Assembly: GCA_017792445.1 (NCBI GenBank)
Contig: CP051232.1
Span: 992,001 to 1,056,000, forward strand
Source of the DNA: Maritimibacter sp.
Lineage (GTDB): Bacteria > Pseudomonadota > Alphaproteobacteria > Rhodobacterales > Rhodobacteraceae
Direction of reading: 5' to 3'
Length of the DNA: 64,000 bases
Made by a program: the position numbers and the translations under genes. Under the pieces are notes generated by a model. The model saw only the letters and a program-made list of their open reading frames with translations, had not been told where the DNA came from and ran no database searches. Shown here piece after piece: positions 1 through 8,342 of the stretch (position 1 is its first letter; each line of letters begins with the position of its first letter).

Positions 1-190
1 CCTTGATGCCGAATCCGTAGTGGCCGATGTTGCGCCGCTCGGCCTCCAGCAGGCGCCGGTCAAGGTGATCGGGATCGGCGTGGTCCGCCAACAGCTCGGA
101 GAATCGGTCCTGCGTGATGCGGTAGAACTGCTCGTTGTGCCACAATGTGTCGTCCGCATCGAACGCGATCGTCGTTAACTTTTCCGCCAT
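1..190 (-). CDS. HAD-family hydrolase, N-terminal part (gene runs off the left edge)
   Basis: Only the first 63 residues are inside the window. The protein starts at 190 and reads leftward off the edge. Residues 8-17 carry the HAD motif I (FDADDTLWHN), where the first aspartate is the phosphoaspartyl nucleophile and the second the acid/base, so a phosphatase or dehalogenase-type hydrolase is expected. The following helical cap region (QFYRITQDRFSELL) fits YjjG/Gph-like members. The gene is divergent from clpS, with about 110 bases between the two starts. Substrate cannot be told from this fragment. Confidence 0.85.
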   Translation of the reverse strand, partial: MAEKLTTIAFDADDTLWHNEQFYRITQDRFSELLADHADPDHLDRRLLEAERRNIGHYGFGIK

Positions 191-236
191 CCGTCCAACT
201 TACTCTGTATAGGGCGCCACAGGGCCATGGCCCCCC

Positions 237-266
237 TTTTCATGGGGAACGGTGACCTTATATAGT
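237..266 (+). promoter_or_regulatory. putative clpS promoter
   Basis: A TATAGT -10 hexamer at 261-266 has a weak -35 (TTTTCA, 237-242) 18 bases upstream. It lies in the divergent gap between the HAD gene and clpS, and predicts a leader of roughly 27 bases. Inferred from consensus only. Confidence 0.35.
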
Positions 267-299
267 CGCTCCAGGCAATCAAGACATTCGGCGGAGTTT

Positions 300-644
300 A
301 TGCACGGGATGCATTGGCCCGAGATCATGACGAACAAGGACGATGACGGCGGGGATACCGGCGTCGTGGTGGAGACGCGTGCGAAGACGAAACGCCCGCC
401 CCTCTACAAGGTCCTGCTTCTGAACGACGACTTCACGCCGATGGAGTTCGTGGTCCACGTGCTGGAGCGTTTCTTCGGCATGAACCACGCGCAGGCGTTC
501 GAACTGATGCTGACCGTCCACAAGAAAGGCGTCGCCGTGGTCGGCGTGTTCAGCTTCGAGATTGCCGAGACCAAGGTGGGTCAGGTCATGGACTTCGCCC
601 GCCGGCACCAGCATCCGCTGCAGTGCACCATGGAAAAGGAATAG
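300..644 (+). CDS. clpS: ATP-dependent Clp protease adaptor ClpS
   Basis: ClpS binds the N-domain of ClpA in the cytoplasm and delivers N-degron substrates to ClpAP. The core is strongly conserved: [20 protein letters not shown] near the start of the fold, the HKKG block of the ligand pocket, and the C-terminal [16 protein letters not shown]. At about 114 residues it has the usual length. The ATG at 300 follows a GGAG-like site; a second ATG at 327 (MTNKDDD) is equally compatible with the family, whose N-terminus is variable and disordered. It is followed at 20 bases by an rRNA methyltransferase-like gene on the same strand. No clpA is present here; it usually lies next to clpS in proteobacteria, so the separation is worth noting. 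Confidence 0.95.
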   Translation: MHGMHWPEIMTNKDDDGGDTGVVVETRAKTKRPPLYKVLLLNDDFTPMEFVVHVLERFFGMNHAQAFELMLTVHKKGVAVVGVFSFEIAETKVGQVMDFARRHQHPLQCTMEKE

Positions 645-663
645 GGCCCCGGGCCCGCACCCC

Positions 664-1656
664 ATGTCCTCGACACGACTGACCACCGCGTTGGAAAACG
701 GCGCGTGCCAGCTGCCCGATGCCGGCCGCATCGCGGTGTTCCGCCCGCGCGCCGGCGCGGACCTTTCGGCGCTGCCGAAGGACCGCGTGCAGGTGATACA
801 GGGCTTCCGCCCCGACCACGACGTTTTCGCGTCGCAGGGCTACGACACCGGCATCGCGCCCAAGGGCGACTTTGCCGCCGCGCTGGTCTGCGTGCCCCGC
901 GCCAAGGCCGAGGCGCGCGCCCTGGTGGCGCAGGCGGCGGCCCTGACCGGCGGCACCGTGATCGTTGACGGGCAGAAGGACGACGGCGTGGAAAGCCTGC
1001 TGCGCGATTGCCGCAAGCTTGGCAGCGTGGGCGAGGTGATCTCGAAAGCGCACGGCAAGATCTTCACCGCGACCGGCGACTTCTCGGCCTGGGCCGCGCC
1101 GGAAGCCGGGCAGGACATCGGAGGCTTCGTCACCGCGCCGGGCGTGTTCTCTGCCGACGGGATCGACGCCGGATCCGCCGCGCTGGCCGAGGTGCTGCCG
1201 CAGGCGATGCCAAAGCGGGTCGTCGACCTTGGCGCCGGATGGGGCTATCTGGCGGCGGAGGTCCTGAAGCGCAGCGGGGTCGAGGAACTGCATCTGGTCG
1301 AGGCCGAAAGCGCCGCGCTGGATTGCGCCCGTCTGAACGTCACCGATCCCCGCGCACAGTTCCACTGGGCCGACGCGCTGACGTGGCGGCCCGGCTCGCC
1401 GGTGGACGCCGTCGTGTCGAACCCGCCCTTCCATACCAGCCGCGCCGCCGACCCCGCGCTTGGCCGCGGCTTCATCGCGGCGGCGGCCGCAATGCTCAAA
1501 CCCTCGGGCCGTCTCTGGATGGTTGCGAACCGTCACCTGCCCTACGAGACCGAGGCCCGCGCGCGCTTTCGCGAGGTCGAGGAACTGGCCGGGACCGGCC
1601 GGTTCAAGATCCTTTGCGCCGCGAAACCCATTGCCGCAAAGGGCGCTTCCCGATAG
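664..1656 (+). CDS. class I SAM-dependent methyltransferase, RsmC-like
   Basis: The 330-residue protein has the two-domain layout of RsmC/RlmG enzymes: a degenerate N-terminal methyltransferase-like domain and a catalytic C-terminal domain. The SAM-binding motif I is VVDLGAGWGYLAAEVL (around residue 182) and the catalytic motif IV is SNPPFH (around 248), which is typical of N-methylation of guanine exocyclic amines. By family it should make m2G in rRNA (G1207 of 16S in E. coli), but whether it is RsmC or RlmG cannot be decided from sequence alone. The start at 664 lies 20 bases after clpS, so the two may be co-transcribed. SDR gene 1703 follows after 46 bases. Confidence 0.85.
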   Translation: MSSTRLTTALENGACQLPDAGRIAVFRPRAGADLSALPKDRVQVIQGFRPDHDVFASQGYDTGIAPKGDFAAALVCVPRAKAEARALVAQAAALTGGTVIVDGQKDDGVESLLRDCRKLGSVGEVISKAHGKIFTATGDFSAWAAPEAGQDIGGFVTAPGVFSADGIDAGSAALAEVLPQAMPKRVVDLGAGWGYLAAEVLKRSGVEELHLVEAESAALDCARLNVTDPRAQFHWADALTWRPGSPVDAVVSNPPFHTSRAADPALGRGFIAAAAAMLKPSGRLWMVANRHLPYETEARARFREVEELAGTGRFKILCAAKPIAAKGASR

Positions 1657-1675
1657 CGGGAACCCCCGCTAGGCT
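1648..1675 (+). promoter_or_regulatory. putative promoter with TAGGCT -10 before the SDR gene
   Basis: TTCCCG (1648-1653), a 16-base spacer and TAGGCT (1670-1675) precede the ATG at 1703 by about 27 bases. The same TAGGCT hexamer recurs upstream of cpdB, dnaX and the aldo/keto reductase, which is the main support. Confidence 0.35.
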
Positions 1676-1702
1676 GCCCCTCAGGAATCAGGACACTCAC
1701 TC

Positions 1703-2509
1703 ATGTCTTTCTCCATCGCAGGCAAGACCGCCATCGTGACCGGCGCCGCAAACGGCGTGGGTCTCGCGATCGCGCGGCACTTCCTCGAAATGGATGCCAA
1801 CGTCGTCTTCGCCGACATGGACGAAGAGGGCCTTGTGCGCGAGATCGGCGAAGAGGCGTCGAAAGACGACTCCCGCGCCCGCTATTTCGCCGGCGACCTG
1901 CGCGAGAAGCTGTCGATCGCCAACCTGCTCTCGGCGACCATCGACGCGTTCGACACCGTCGACATCCTCGTCAACGCCAGCCGTCAGGTCGCTTATTCCG
2001 AAGCGCTGTGCCCGGAAGAGGACAGCGTCGAGCAACTGCTGCAGCAGAACCTCATGACCTCGCTCCGCCTGACCCAGCTTGTCGCCAAGCGGATGATCAA
2101 GCAGGCCGAGGAAGAGGACAAGCCGTGTCAGGGGTCCATCGTCAACCTCAGCTCGATCGCCGCGCGCCGCACCCATCCGGACCTGCTGGGCTATTCGATC
2201 AGCTGCGCCGCGCTGGACCAGATGACCCGCGCGATGGCGGTGGCGCTTGCTCCGCACAACATCCGCGTCAACGCGGTGGCCTTCGGCAGCGTCATGAGCG
2301 CCAGCCTGAAGGACACGCTGAAGATCAAGGAAGGCTGCCGGGACGACATCATCCGCAACACGCCGCTTGCCCGGATCGCCAGCGCGACCGAACTGGCAGA
2401 GGCGACGCGGTTTCTTGCGTCCGAGGGCTCGGGTTTCATGACGGGCCAGATCCTGACCGTGGACGGTGGCCGCTCCATCGTCGACACCGTGTCGGTGGCG
2501 GCGCACTAA
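1703..2509 (+). CDS. SDR-family protein with catalytic lysine replaced by cysteine
   Basis: A 268-residue classical short-chain dehydrogenase fold. The cofactor motif TGAANGVG is at 13-20, D38 in VVFADMD is compatible with NAD(H) preference, and the C-terminal segment (GFMTGQILTVDGG) is canonical. The catalytic tetrad is incomplete: N116, S151 and Y164 are present in their expected places, but the lysine four residues after the tyrosine is C168 (codon TGC in the segment YSISCAALD). The usual NNAG structural motif also reads VNASR (90-94). The lysine normally lowers the tyrosine pKa and positions the nicotinamide ribose, so oxidoreductase activity may be lost or altered. Substrate unknown. It ends in a repeat-rich spacer before the convergent ABC permease genes. 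Confidence 0.88.
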   Translation: MSFSIAGKTAIVTGAANGVGLAIARHFLEMDANVVFADMDEEGLVREIGEEASKDDSRARYFAGDLREKLSIANLLSATIDAFDTVDILVNASRQVAYSEALCPEEDSVEQLLQQNLMTSLRLTQLVAKRMIKQAEEEDKPCQGSIVNLSSIAARRTHPDLLGYSISCAALDQMTRAMAVALAPHNIRVNAVAFGSVMSASLKDTLKIKEGCRDDIIRNTPLARIASATELAEATRFLASEGSGFMTGQILTVDGGRSIVDTVSVAAH

Positions 2510-2530
2510 ACCCGCAACCCCCAGCTTCTT

Positions 2531-2680
2531 TGGTCCTCAAATATCCTGGGGGTGAATGCGCCGCAGGCGCAGGGGGGGCAAAGCCCCCCTAACTCATTAA
2601 TGCGCACCTCCGGTGCGACGGGGGCAAAGCCCCCTATTTCCTTGATGCGCACCTCCGGTGCGACGGGGCCAAACCCCGTC
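2531..2680. repeat. hairpin-rich intergenic repeat block
   Basis: Between the convergent SDR and ABC permease genes lies a mosaic of small palindromes. A unit of 45 bases occurs twice: ATGCGCACCTCCGGTGCGAC at 2600-2619 and again at 2645-2664, each followed by a G-run and CAAAGCCCC-like arm. A related, less regular copy (ATGCGCCGCAGGCGCA) precedes them near 2555. The block begins with TCCTCAAATATCCTGGGGG, which is related in reverse complement to a stretch near 25420. Such GC hairpins could serve as bidirectional terminators. Confidence 0.7.
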
Positions 2681-2682
2681 CA

Positions 2683-3618
2683 TCACTTCACCGCGCCTGC
2701 GGCCATCCCCTTGATGATGTAGCGTTCCAGCAGCACGCCGATGATGATCAGCGGGATGATCGCCGCCGAGGACAGCGCCGCCATCGCCCACCAGTTGATC
2801 CCCTGCGACCCGGTCTGGGACGCGACCATCACCGGCAGCGTCTTGGCGTCTGTAGACGTGAGAAGCGCTGCGAAGAAGTATTCGTTCCACGTCAGCACCA
2901 GCGACAGGATGAAGGCCGCTACCATGCCCGGCAGCGCGATGGGCAGGACGATGGTCAGGAACGCCCCCCAGATCGACAGGCCGTCGACCAGCGCCGCCTC
3001 TTCCAGTTCGACCGGGATCGACTGGAACTGGTCGCGCATGATCCAGATCACGATGGGCAGCACCGTCAGCGTATACAGCAGGATCAGCCCGATCCGGGTG
3101 TCGAGAAAGTCGAGCTCTTTGTAGAGCACAAGGAACGGCAGGGCGAGCACCACCGGCGGCAGGATCAGCTGCGACAGGAAGAAGAACGAGATGTCCGGGT
3201 TCCGCATGAAGCCGAAGCGATAGCGGAACCGCGACAGGCCGTAGGCCGTCATCGACCCGAGGATCACCGCCAGCAACGAGGCCGAGCCCGCCGTGATCAC
3301 CGAATTGGTGAAGCGCTTCAGGAATTCCTCGCGCACCGTCGATTCCTGCCCCAGCAGGCGCGGCGACATGCCGATGCTTTCGAAGCCCTTCCAGCTTGGC
3401 TGGTAGTCCACCCACGGGATCATGTGGCCCTGCATCACGTTCGGCGCCAGCTTGAACGAGGTCGTCAGCGTCCAGTAGATCGGGAACAGGCACACGATGG
3501 TCCAGATGATCAGGATGCCGTAGATCGCCACGCGCCCGGCGAACCATTTCACGCGACCGCCGGTGTCGTGCTCGCTGTCATGAAAGATCTGGGCAGAGGT
3601 CTGGGTTGCGTCGGTCAT
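2683..3618 (-). CDS. carbohydrate ABC transporter permease, MalG type (CUT1)
   Basis: The 311-residue inner-membrane subunit has six predicted transmembrane helices. The first (IYGILIIWTIVCLFPIYW) follows a cytoplasmic N-terminus, and the EAA loop that docks the ATPase reads EEAALVDGLSIWGAFLTIVLP about two thirds along. The ending (ERYIIKGMAAGAVK) is the standard MalG-family terminus, where YIIKGMxxGAVK contacts the ATPase. It starts one base after the stop of the MalF-type permease, so the two are translationally coupled. With the binding protein and the divergent ATPase it forms one importer, probably for a monosaccharide or small oligosaccharide. Confidence 0.93.
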   Translation of the reverse strand: MTDATQTSAQIFHDSEHDTGGRVKWFAGRVAIYGILIIWTIVCLFPIYWTLTTSFKLAPNVMQGHMIPWVDYQPSWKGFESIGMSPRLLGQESTVREEFLKRFTNSVITAGSASLLAVILGSMTAYGLSRFRYRFGFMRNPDISFFFLSQLILPPVVLALPFLVLYKELDFLDTRIGLILLYTLTVLPIVIWIMRDQFQSIPVELEEAALVDGLSIWGAFLTIVLPIALPGMVAAFILSLVLTWNEYFFAALLTSTDAKTLPVMVASQTGSQGINWWAMAALSSAAIIPLIIIGVLLERYIIKGMAAGAVK

Positions 3619-3619
3619 A

Positions 3620-4729
3620 TCAGTACCTCGGGTTCATCCAGCGGTCGACGAGCTTCATGAAGATCGTGATCGAGATCACGATCAGCACGAGGTAGACGAT
3701 CGCCAGCAATGTTCCGTAGCCCACGTTCGACCGGTCACGGTATTCGCGGAAGATGAAGCTGGTCACGCTGTCCGTCGCGCCGCCGGGGCCGCCGGAGGTG
3801 ACGTTGATGATGATGTCGGCCAGCTTCAGCTTGAAGATGATGCGGATCAGGATCGCGGTGATCGACACCGGCAGCATCAGCGGAAAGGTGACCTCCCAGA
3901 AGCCGCGCCAGCCGGACGCGCCGTCGACGCGGGCGGCCTCCTGCACGTCGCGCGGGATCGCCTGAAGCCCCGCCAGCAGCATGATCATCATGAAGGGAAT
4001 GAAGGTCCAGGCATCCATGATCATGATCATGGTCCGCGCGATCTCGGGGTCCGAGAAAAAGGCGGGCCGGTCCCAGCCCAGCCAGCGCGCCAGCCGCGCG
4101 ATGGGGCCGAAGCGGCCCTCGAGCATCGACTTGCCGATCATCCACGACACCGCGACTGGAGACAGCATCAGCGGCAACAGGAACGCGACGCGGAAGAACT
4201 TCCGCGCCTTGATCTCGCTGGCAAGGATCAGGGCAAGGCCGAGCGCGATGACGTATTCCACGATGATCGCCAGCGTGTACCAAACCATGTTCTTCAGCGC
4301 GTTCCAGTAGAACGGGTCGTTCCACATCTGCACCACGTTGTCGAAGCCGTTGAAGCTACGGCCCTCCAGCGACGACAGGTTCCAGTTCGAAAACGCGATG
4401 CCCAGCGCGAAGACCAGCGGGAACACCACCATCGCGATCACGAACAGGGTCGCCGGAAGGATGAACAGCGTCCGTTTGCCCTGTTCGCCGTAAAGCACCA
4501 CCTGCGCGACGCCCAGGCAGATGCCCCAGAACAGCGCCGCGTACAGCGCCGGACGCCAGTTGCCGAATTCCAGCCCGATCCGGCCGGTCTGCGCCAGCGT
4601 CAGCACCGCGAAAACCGCGATCAGCAGCCCGAACGAGCCCCAGACCAGCAGGTGGCCGATGCGCCTGCGACCCGGACCGATGTCGTCGTCCGTCACGACG
4701 TGAAGAAGGTCGCCCTCTTCCGTAGCCAT
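3620..4729 (-). CDS. carbohydrate ABC transporter permease, MalF type (CUT1)
   Basis: A 369-residue permease. The start at 4729 is chosen because the preceding gene stops at 4761 and a GGAGACACAGGG stretch lies just upstream. Two hydrophobic segments near residues 28-45 and 58-76 come before the usual first helix (LFILPATLFVIAMVVFPLVF), giving about eight helices rather than six, as in longer MalF-type subunits. The EAA motif (QEAARVDGASGWRGFWEVTFP) is present. The protein pairs with the MalG-type subunit encoded one base downstream. Substrate specificity is set mainly by the binding protein and cannot be read here. Confidence 0.92.
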   Translation of the reverse strand: MATEEGDLLHVVTDDDIGPGRRRIGHLLVWGSFGLLIAVFAVLTLAQTGRIGLEFGNWRPALYAALFWGICLGVAQVVLYGEQGKRTLFILPATLFVIAMVVFPLVFALGIAFSNWNLSSLEGRSFNGFDNVVQMWNDPFYWNALKNMVWYTLAIIVEYVIALGLALILASEIKARKFFRVAFLLPLMLSPVAVSWMIGKSMLEGRFGPIARLARWLGWDRPAFFSDPEIARTMIMIMDAWTFIPFMMIMLLAGLQAIPRDVQEAARVDGASGWRGFWEVTFPLMLPVSITAILIRIIFKLKLADIIINVTSGGPGGATDSVTSFIFREYRDRSNVGYGTLLAIVYLVLIVISITIFMKLVDRWMNPRY

Positions 4730-4760
4730 TACCCTGTGTCTCCCCCTGATGCGCAGCGGC

Positions 4761-5318
4761 TCAGCCCGCGTAGGCCACCCATGCGCGTCGTTGCGGCGGC
4801 GAGATGACGATAACCCGTCCTCCCGCGCCGAATGCATAGAAACTCCCCGGCGCGGTCAGCGCGGTGTCGATCCGCGCCCTGCGCTCTGGCGGGATCGCGA
4901 TCAGGCCGCCGTATCGGTCGAGGAGGTGCAAGATCGACGGCCCGTCCGGCCCCGTCCCCGCGGCTGCGTGGCCGGGCCGCAGCACCCATGGCGGTTCCGC
5001 CGGCACCGGCGTCTCGGACCAGCCGGCAAAGCCGCCATCCCTGAACCACCCGCGCCGCGAGCCGATCGGCTCCAGCGTCGCAAGATAGTCCAGCCCGCCC
5101 TTGGCCAGCCGTTCGGCCGCCGCGTCCGGCAGGATGAATTCGTTGAAGCCCGTCTCGTTGCCGCCCGGCCCGAAGCCCCATGTGCGGTTCTGCGCATAGC
5201 TGCGCCACCAGATGCCCAGCCCCTCCGGCAGGGCGCCGCGGTAGAAGTTCCATTGCAGGGCGTGCCACGCCCCCAGCAGAACCAAAACCACCAGCATGCC
5301 GCGTATCAGCCAGCGCAA
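4761..5318 (-). CDS. membrane-anchored protein of unknown function inside a sugar ABC operon
   Basis: The 185-residue product has one N-terminal hydrophobic segment (MLVVLVLLGAWHALQW, about 8-23) followed by a soluble, probably periplasmic domain rich in Trp, Gly and Pro, with a hydrophobic strand near the end (GRVIVISPPQRRAWV). I recognise no family. It sits between the binding-protein gene (70 bases upstream) and the MalF-type permease (31 bases downstream) on the same strand, so it is very likely expressed with the transporter. It could be an accessory subunit, a stabiliser of the importer or an unrelated passenger. Coding character is supported by length, codon use and tight spacing. Confidence 0.75.
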   Translation of the reverse strand: MRWLIRGMLVVLVLLGAWHALQWNFYRGALPEGLGIWWRSYAQNRTWGFGPGGNETGFNEFILPDAAAERLAKGGLDYLATLEPIGSRRGWFRDGGFAGWSETPVPAEPPWVLRPGHAAAGTGPDGPSILHLLDRYGGLIAIPPERRARIDTALTAPGSFYAFGAGGRVIVISPPQRRAWVAYAG

Positions 5319-5342
5319 GGCAATCCTCCGGCGGGAAGAAAC

Positions 5343-5366
5343 GGGGCGCGACCTGCGCCGCGCCCC
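5343..5366 (-). promoter_or_regulatory. intercistronic hairpin after the binding-protein gene
   Basis: An 8-base perfect stem (GGGGCGCG and CGCGCCCC) with an 8-base loop lies 24 bases after the binding-protein stop. A stable hairpin in this place is typical of sugar ABC operons, where it protects the upstream mRNA or reduces read-through so that the binding protein is made in excess. No U-run follows, so full termination is not implied. Confidence 0.5.
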
Positions 5367-5389
5367 GAGGTTTCGTCAACAGGATCAAC

Positions 5390-7042
5390 TCACAGACCCA
5401 GCGAGGCTTTGTACAGCTCGATCTGCTGGTCCCGGCCGATCTGGTCGGTGATCGTCTCCCACGCTGCCGCGATGGCGTCGGCGGTCTCTTGCGCGCTGCC
5501 GTACTGGCCCGCGAAGCCCTTCGCCAGTTCGTCCTCGGCGACCGAGTAGTACTGGAAGATGCCCGGAATACGGGGTTCCAGCGCCGCGTTGGGGTGGTTG
5601 TAGCTGTCGAGGTTCGATCCGAGATAGTCCTCGATGTACTCGCGGTCGTACCCGGCTTCTTCCCACTCGTCGTACTGGAAGTGCGAGTTGCGGTAGGGCT
5701 GGAAGCCCGACGGATAGGCCGAAGCCCACAGCGACAGGTCCTTGCCGCCAAGGTGCGCGGCAGCCGACCAAGCAGCTTTCTTCTTCTTCTCGTCGCCTTC
5801 GACCGTGGCCATGACATAGACGCCCCACCCGAGGTAGGCCATGTTCGGCGCCTCGTTCATGGTGTCTTCCCATTCGCCGGACGCCGCGTTGTAGCGACGG
5901 TCCGAGGCCGGGTTGATGCCAAAGCCCACGACGTCGCCCACCACCGAGGTGTCAGAGGTGCGCGCGCTAGAGCCCACATCGCCCCACCAGGTCAGCATCG
6001 AGCCGGTGCCCGCAAGGAACTGCTGGAACGCGGTCGTGCCGGGGTCGGCGTTGATCTGGTCTGGCGGATAGGCGTTCTCGGTCGCGATGAGATCCATCAC
6101 GTCCTGGATCGCCTGCACCCAACCCGGGTTGTTGACGCGGGGCTTCATGGTGTCCGGGTCGAACAGCCAGGCCGGATCGTCCGGATGCTTCACGTAAGGC
6201 GCGGCGCGGTTTTCGAGGAAGTAGAAGCCAAAGCCGCCCCAGCCCTTCAGCGGGTCGAGATAGCCATGCGCATCCAGCCCGGTCAGCGGGTCGGATTGAC
6301 CGGCCAGCATCTTCGAGACCTCGTTGATTTCCTGCCAGGTGGTCGGCACATCGCGCCCGGTCAGTGAGCCCTCGCCGAAATAGTCCTTGCGGTAGGCGAA
6401 GGTGTGGCAGTCGCCGTCGATCGAGACGCGGTAGGTCTTGCCGTCCCACGTGCCGACCGGCGCCTTGAGGTAATCGACGTAGTCGTCCATGTCGATGATC
6501 TCGGCGACCCAGTCGGGCATTTCGGACGCCATGCCGCGACCCAGAACGTCACCCTCGAAGGGCGCGCCCATCTCGATGATGTCGAAGTCGACGGTGCCTG
6601 TGGCGATCGACTGTTGCAGACGGGCGTTGTAGTCGGCCTGCGCAAGGTCGATCCAGTTGATCTTGGCGCCGGTGTAGGCCTCCCACGGCTTCAGGAAACC
6701 GCGGAACAGGAAGTTGTGAAGGTTCTGGTTGTTGAGCCCCATGAACGTCAGTTCGACGCCGGCGAACTCGCCCTCGGACACGACTTCCTTGATCGGGCCA
6801 AGGCACATCTCGCCGACCTTCTGCCAATCGGCATCCGTCGGGCTGCCCATCCCCACACCGGGGATCTTCAGGATTTCGGCGCGCAACGCACCATGGCTCG
6901 CGGCCCAGGCCGGGCGCACGCTTGCGCCGGTGGACACGCCGGAAAACGCGGCGAGCGTACCCATGCCCGCCATACCTTTAAGGACGTCCCGGCGCTTAAG
7001 CCGACCGGTCCGCTGCAAATAGTTGTAAACTTCTCTTCTCAT
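5390..7042 (-). CDS. sugar ABC transporter substrate-binding protein, Tat-type signal
   Basis: A 550-residue periplasmic binding protein, larger than the usual 400-450 residues of CUT1 binding proteins. The start at 7042 has a good GGAGG site 9 bases upstream. The N-terminus contains a twin-arginine stretch ([13 protein letters not shown], about 17-29), a hydrophobic core and a cleavage region ending near RPAWAASH, which suggests Tat export of a folded protein. The body has the alternating lobes of family 1 solute-binding proteins (for example the region with QYSIATG-like and DVPTTWQE-like segments). It is the first gene of the transporter operon and is divergent from the ATPase gene. Ligand unknown; FucU nearby hints at a deoxyhexose. 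Confidence 0.9.
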   Translation of the reverse strand: MRREVYNYLQRTGRLKRRDVLKGMAGMGTLAAFSGVSTGASVRPAWAASHGALRAEILKIPGVGMGSPTDADWQKVGEMCLGPIKEVVSEGEFAGVELTFMGLNNQNLHNFLFRGFLKPWEAYTGAKINWIDLAQADYNARLQQSIATGTVDFDIIEMGAPFEGDVLGRGMASEMPDWVAEIIDMDDYVDYLKAPVGTWDGKTYRVSIDGDCHTFAYRKDYFGEGSLTGRDVPTTWQEINEVSKMLAGQSDPLTGLDAHGYLDPLKGWGGFGFYFLENRAAPYVKHPDDPAWLFDPDTMKPRVNNPGWVQAIQDVMDLIATENAYPPDQINADPGTTAFQQFLAGTGSMLTWWGDVGSSARTSDTSVVGDVVGFGINPASDRRYNAASGEWEDTMNEAPNMAYLGWGVYVMATVEGDEKKKKAAWSAAAHLGGKDLSLWASAYPSGFQPYRNSHFQYDEWEEAGYDREYIEDYLGSNLDSYNHPNAALEPRIPGIFQYYSVAEDELAKGFAGQYGSAQETADAIAAAWETITDQIGRDQQIELYKASLGL

Positions 7043-7165
7043 AAAGACATCCTCCCTGTCTTGTCGCCGGGTCGGGCCTCCTCTCCCGTTGCCGGCAGCG
7101 ACGCGAGGTCGCACGCGGCCAACTGTGCGGCGCGTCTTCGTGACCTGTCAAGCATACTTCGGGCC

Positions 7166-7196
7166 TAAAATTTCGGCGATGGACAGGCGCTTGTCC
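7166..7196 (+). promoter_or_regulatory. candidate operator between the divergent ABC operons
   Basis: A 16-base palindrome GGACAGGCGCTTGTCC (7181-7196) has a central CG and only one mismatched pair. It lies just downstream of a TAAAAT hexamer (7166-7171) in the 205-base gap between the binding-protein and ATPase genes. Even-length palindromes with a CG centre are typical of LacI-family operators, and such regulators commonly control CUT1 sugar operons. No LacI-type gene is in this window. Confidence 0.5.
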
Positions 7197-7247
7197 CTTC
7201 GCTTAACCTGCGCGGGTCCGGAGGGGACAAGGGAGGAATTCAGGCGC

Positions 7248-8312
7248 ATGGCCGAGGTACGGATCCGCGATCTTCGCAAGAACTACGGTTCGCTGGAGGT
7301 CATCCACGGCGTGGAATTTGACATATCCGATGGCGAGTTCGTGGTGCTTGTCGGCCCGTCGGGCTGCGGCAAGTCCACATTGCTGCGGATGATCGCCGGA
7401 CTTGAAGGGATCACGTCCGGCACGATCTCGATCGGCGAGCGTGTGGTGAACAACCTGCCGCCGTCCAAGCGCGACATCGCGATGGTGTTCCAGAACTACG
7501 CGCTGTACCCGCACAAGACGGTCGGCGCCAACATGGCCTTCTCGCTGAAGATGGCCGGGATGCCGAAGGACGAGATTCAGGACCGGGTGCGCCGCGCGGC
7601 CGAAATCCTTGGGCTGACCGAATATCTCAACCGCTATCCGCGCGCGCTGTCCGGCGGCCAGCGGCAGCGGGTGGCGATGGGCCGCGCCATCGTGCGCGAC
7701 CCGCAGGTCTTCCTGTTCGATGAACCGCTATCCAACCTCGACGCCAAGCTGCGCGTGCAGATGCGGACCGAAATCCGGGAACTGCACCAGCGGCTGAAGA
7801 CGACCACCGTCTATGTCACCCACGACCAGATCGAAGCGATGACCATGGCCGACCGCATCGTGGTGATGCAGGGCGGCCATATCGAACAGATCGGCACGCC
7901 GCTGGAACTGTACGACACCCCCGCCAACACTTTCGTCGCAAGCTTCATCGGCTCGCCGTCGATGAACATGCTGCCGGCCGTGCTGCGCCAGCGCGACGGC
8001 GTGATCATGGCCGACACCGGGGCGACGCAACTGCGGATCGCAGGCAATGCGCATTGCGAGGACGGGCGCGAGGTGACGCTGGGCATCCGCCCCGAAGCGC
8101 TGTCGCCCGCCGCCGAAGGCCTGCCGGGAGAGGTCGCGGTGGTCGAACCGACCGGCGCCGAAACCCACCTTGTCATCCGCTCCGGTGGGTCCGAGGTGAC
8201 CTCGGTCCTGCGCGAACGCGGCGATTATCGTGTCGGCGACACGATCAACCTTGCCGCCGATCCCGCAGCGATCCATCTGTTCGACAAATCCACGGGCGCG
8301 CGTCTGGCCTGA
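7248..8312 (+). CDS. ABC transporter ATP-binding protein, UgpC/MsmK type
   Basis: The 354-residue ATPase energises the sugar importer. Walker A is GPSGCGKST (about 37-45), the signature [13 protein letters not shown] is near 135, Walker B is [12 protein letters not shown] and the switch histidine is in [14 protein letters not shown]. After residue 235 a C-terminal TOBE/regulatory domain follows (LGIRPEAL), as in MalK/UgpC/MsmK subunits, which may serve more than one transporter. The start at 7248 is preceded by GGGAGGAATT; earlier in-frame starts would put a long poorly conserved extension ahead of the family's normal N-terminus. fucU follows after 30 bases. Confidence 0.95.
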   Translation: MAEVRIRDLRKNYGSLEVIHGVEFDISDGEFVVLVGPSGCGKSTLLRMIAGLEGITSGTISIGERVVNNLPPSKRDIAMVFQNYALYPHKTVGANMAFSLKMAGMPKDEIQDRVRRAAEILGLTEYLNRYPRALSGGQRQRVAMGRAIVRDPQVFLFDEPLSNLDAKLRVQMRTEIRELHQRLKTTTVYVTHDQIEAMTMADRIVVMQGGHIEQIGTPLELYDTPANTFVASFIGSPSMNMLPAVLRQRDGVIMADTGATQLRIAGNAHCEDGREVTLGIRPEALSPAAEGLPGEVAVVEPTGAETHLVIRSGGSEVTSVLRERGDYRVGDTINLAADPAAIHLFDKSTGARLA

Positions 8313-8342
8313 CGCCGCCCAAGACTTCCGGAGGAAGACCAC

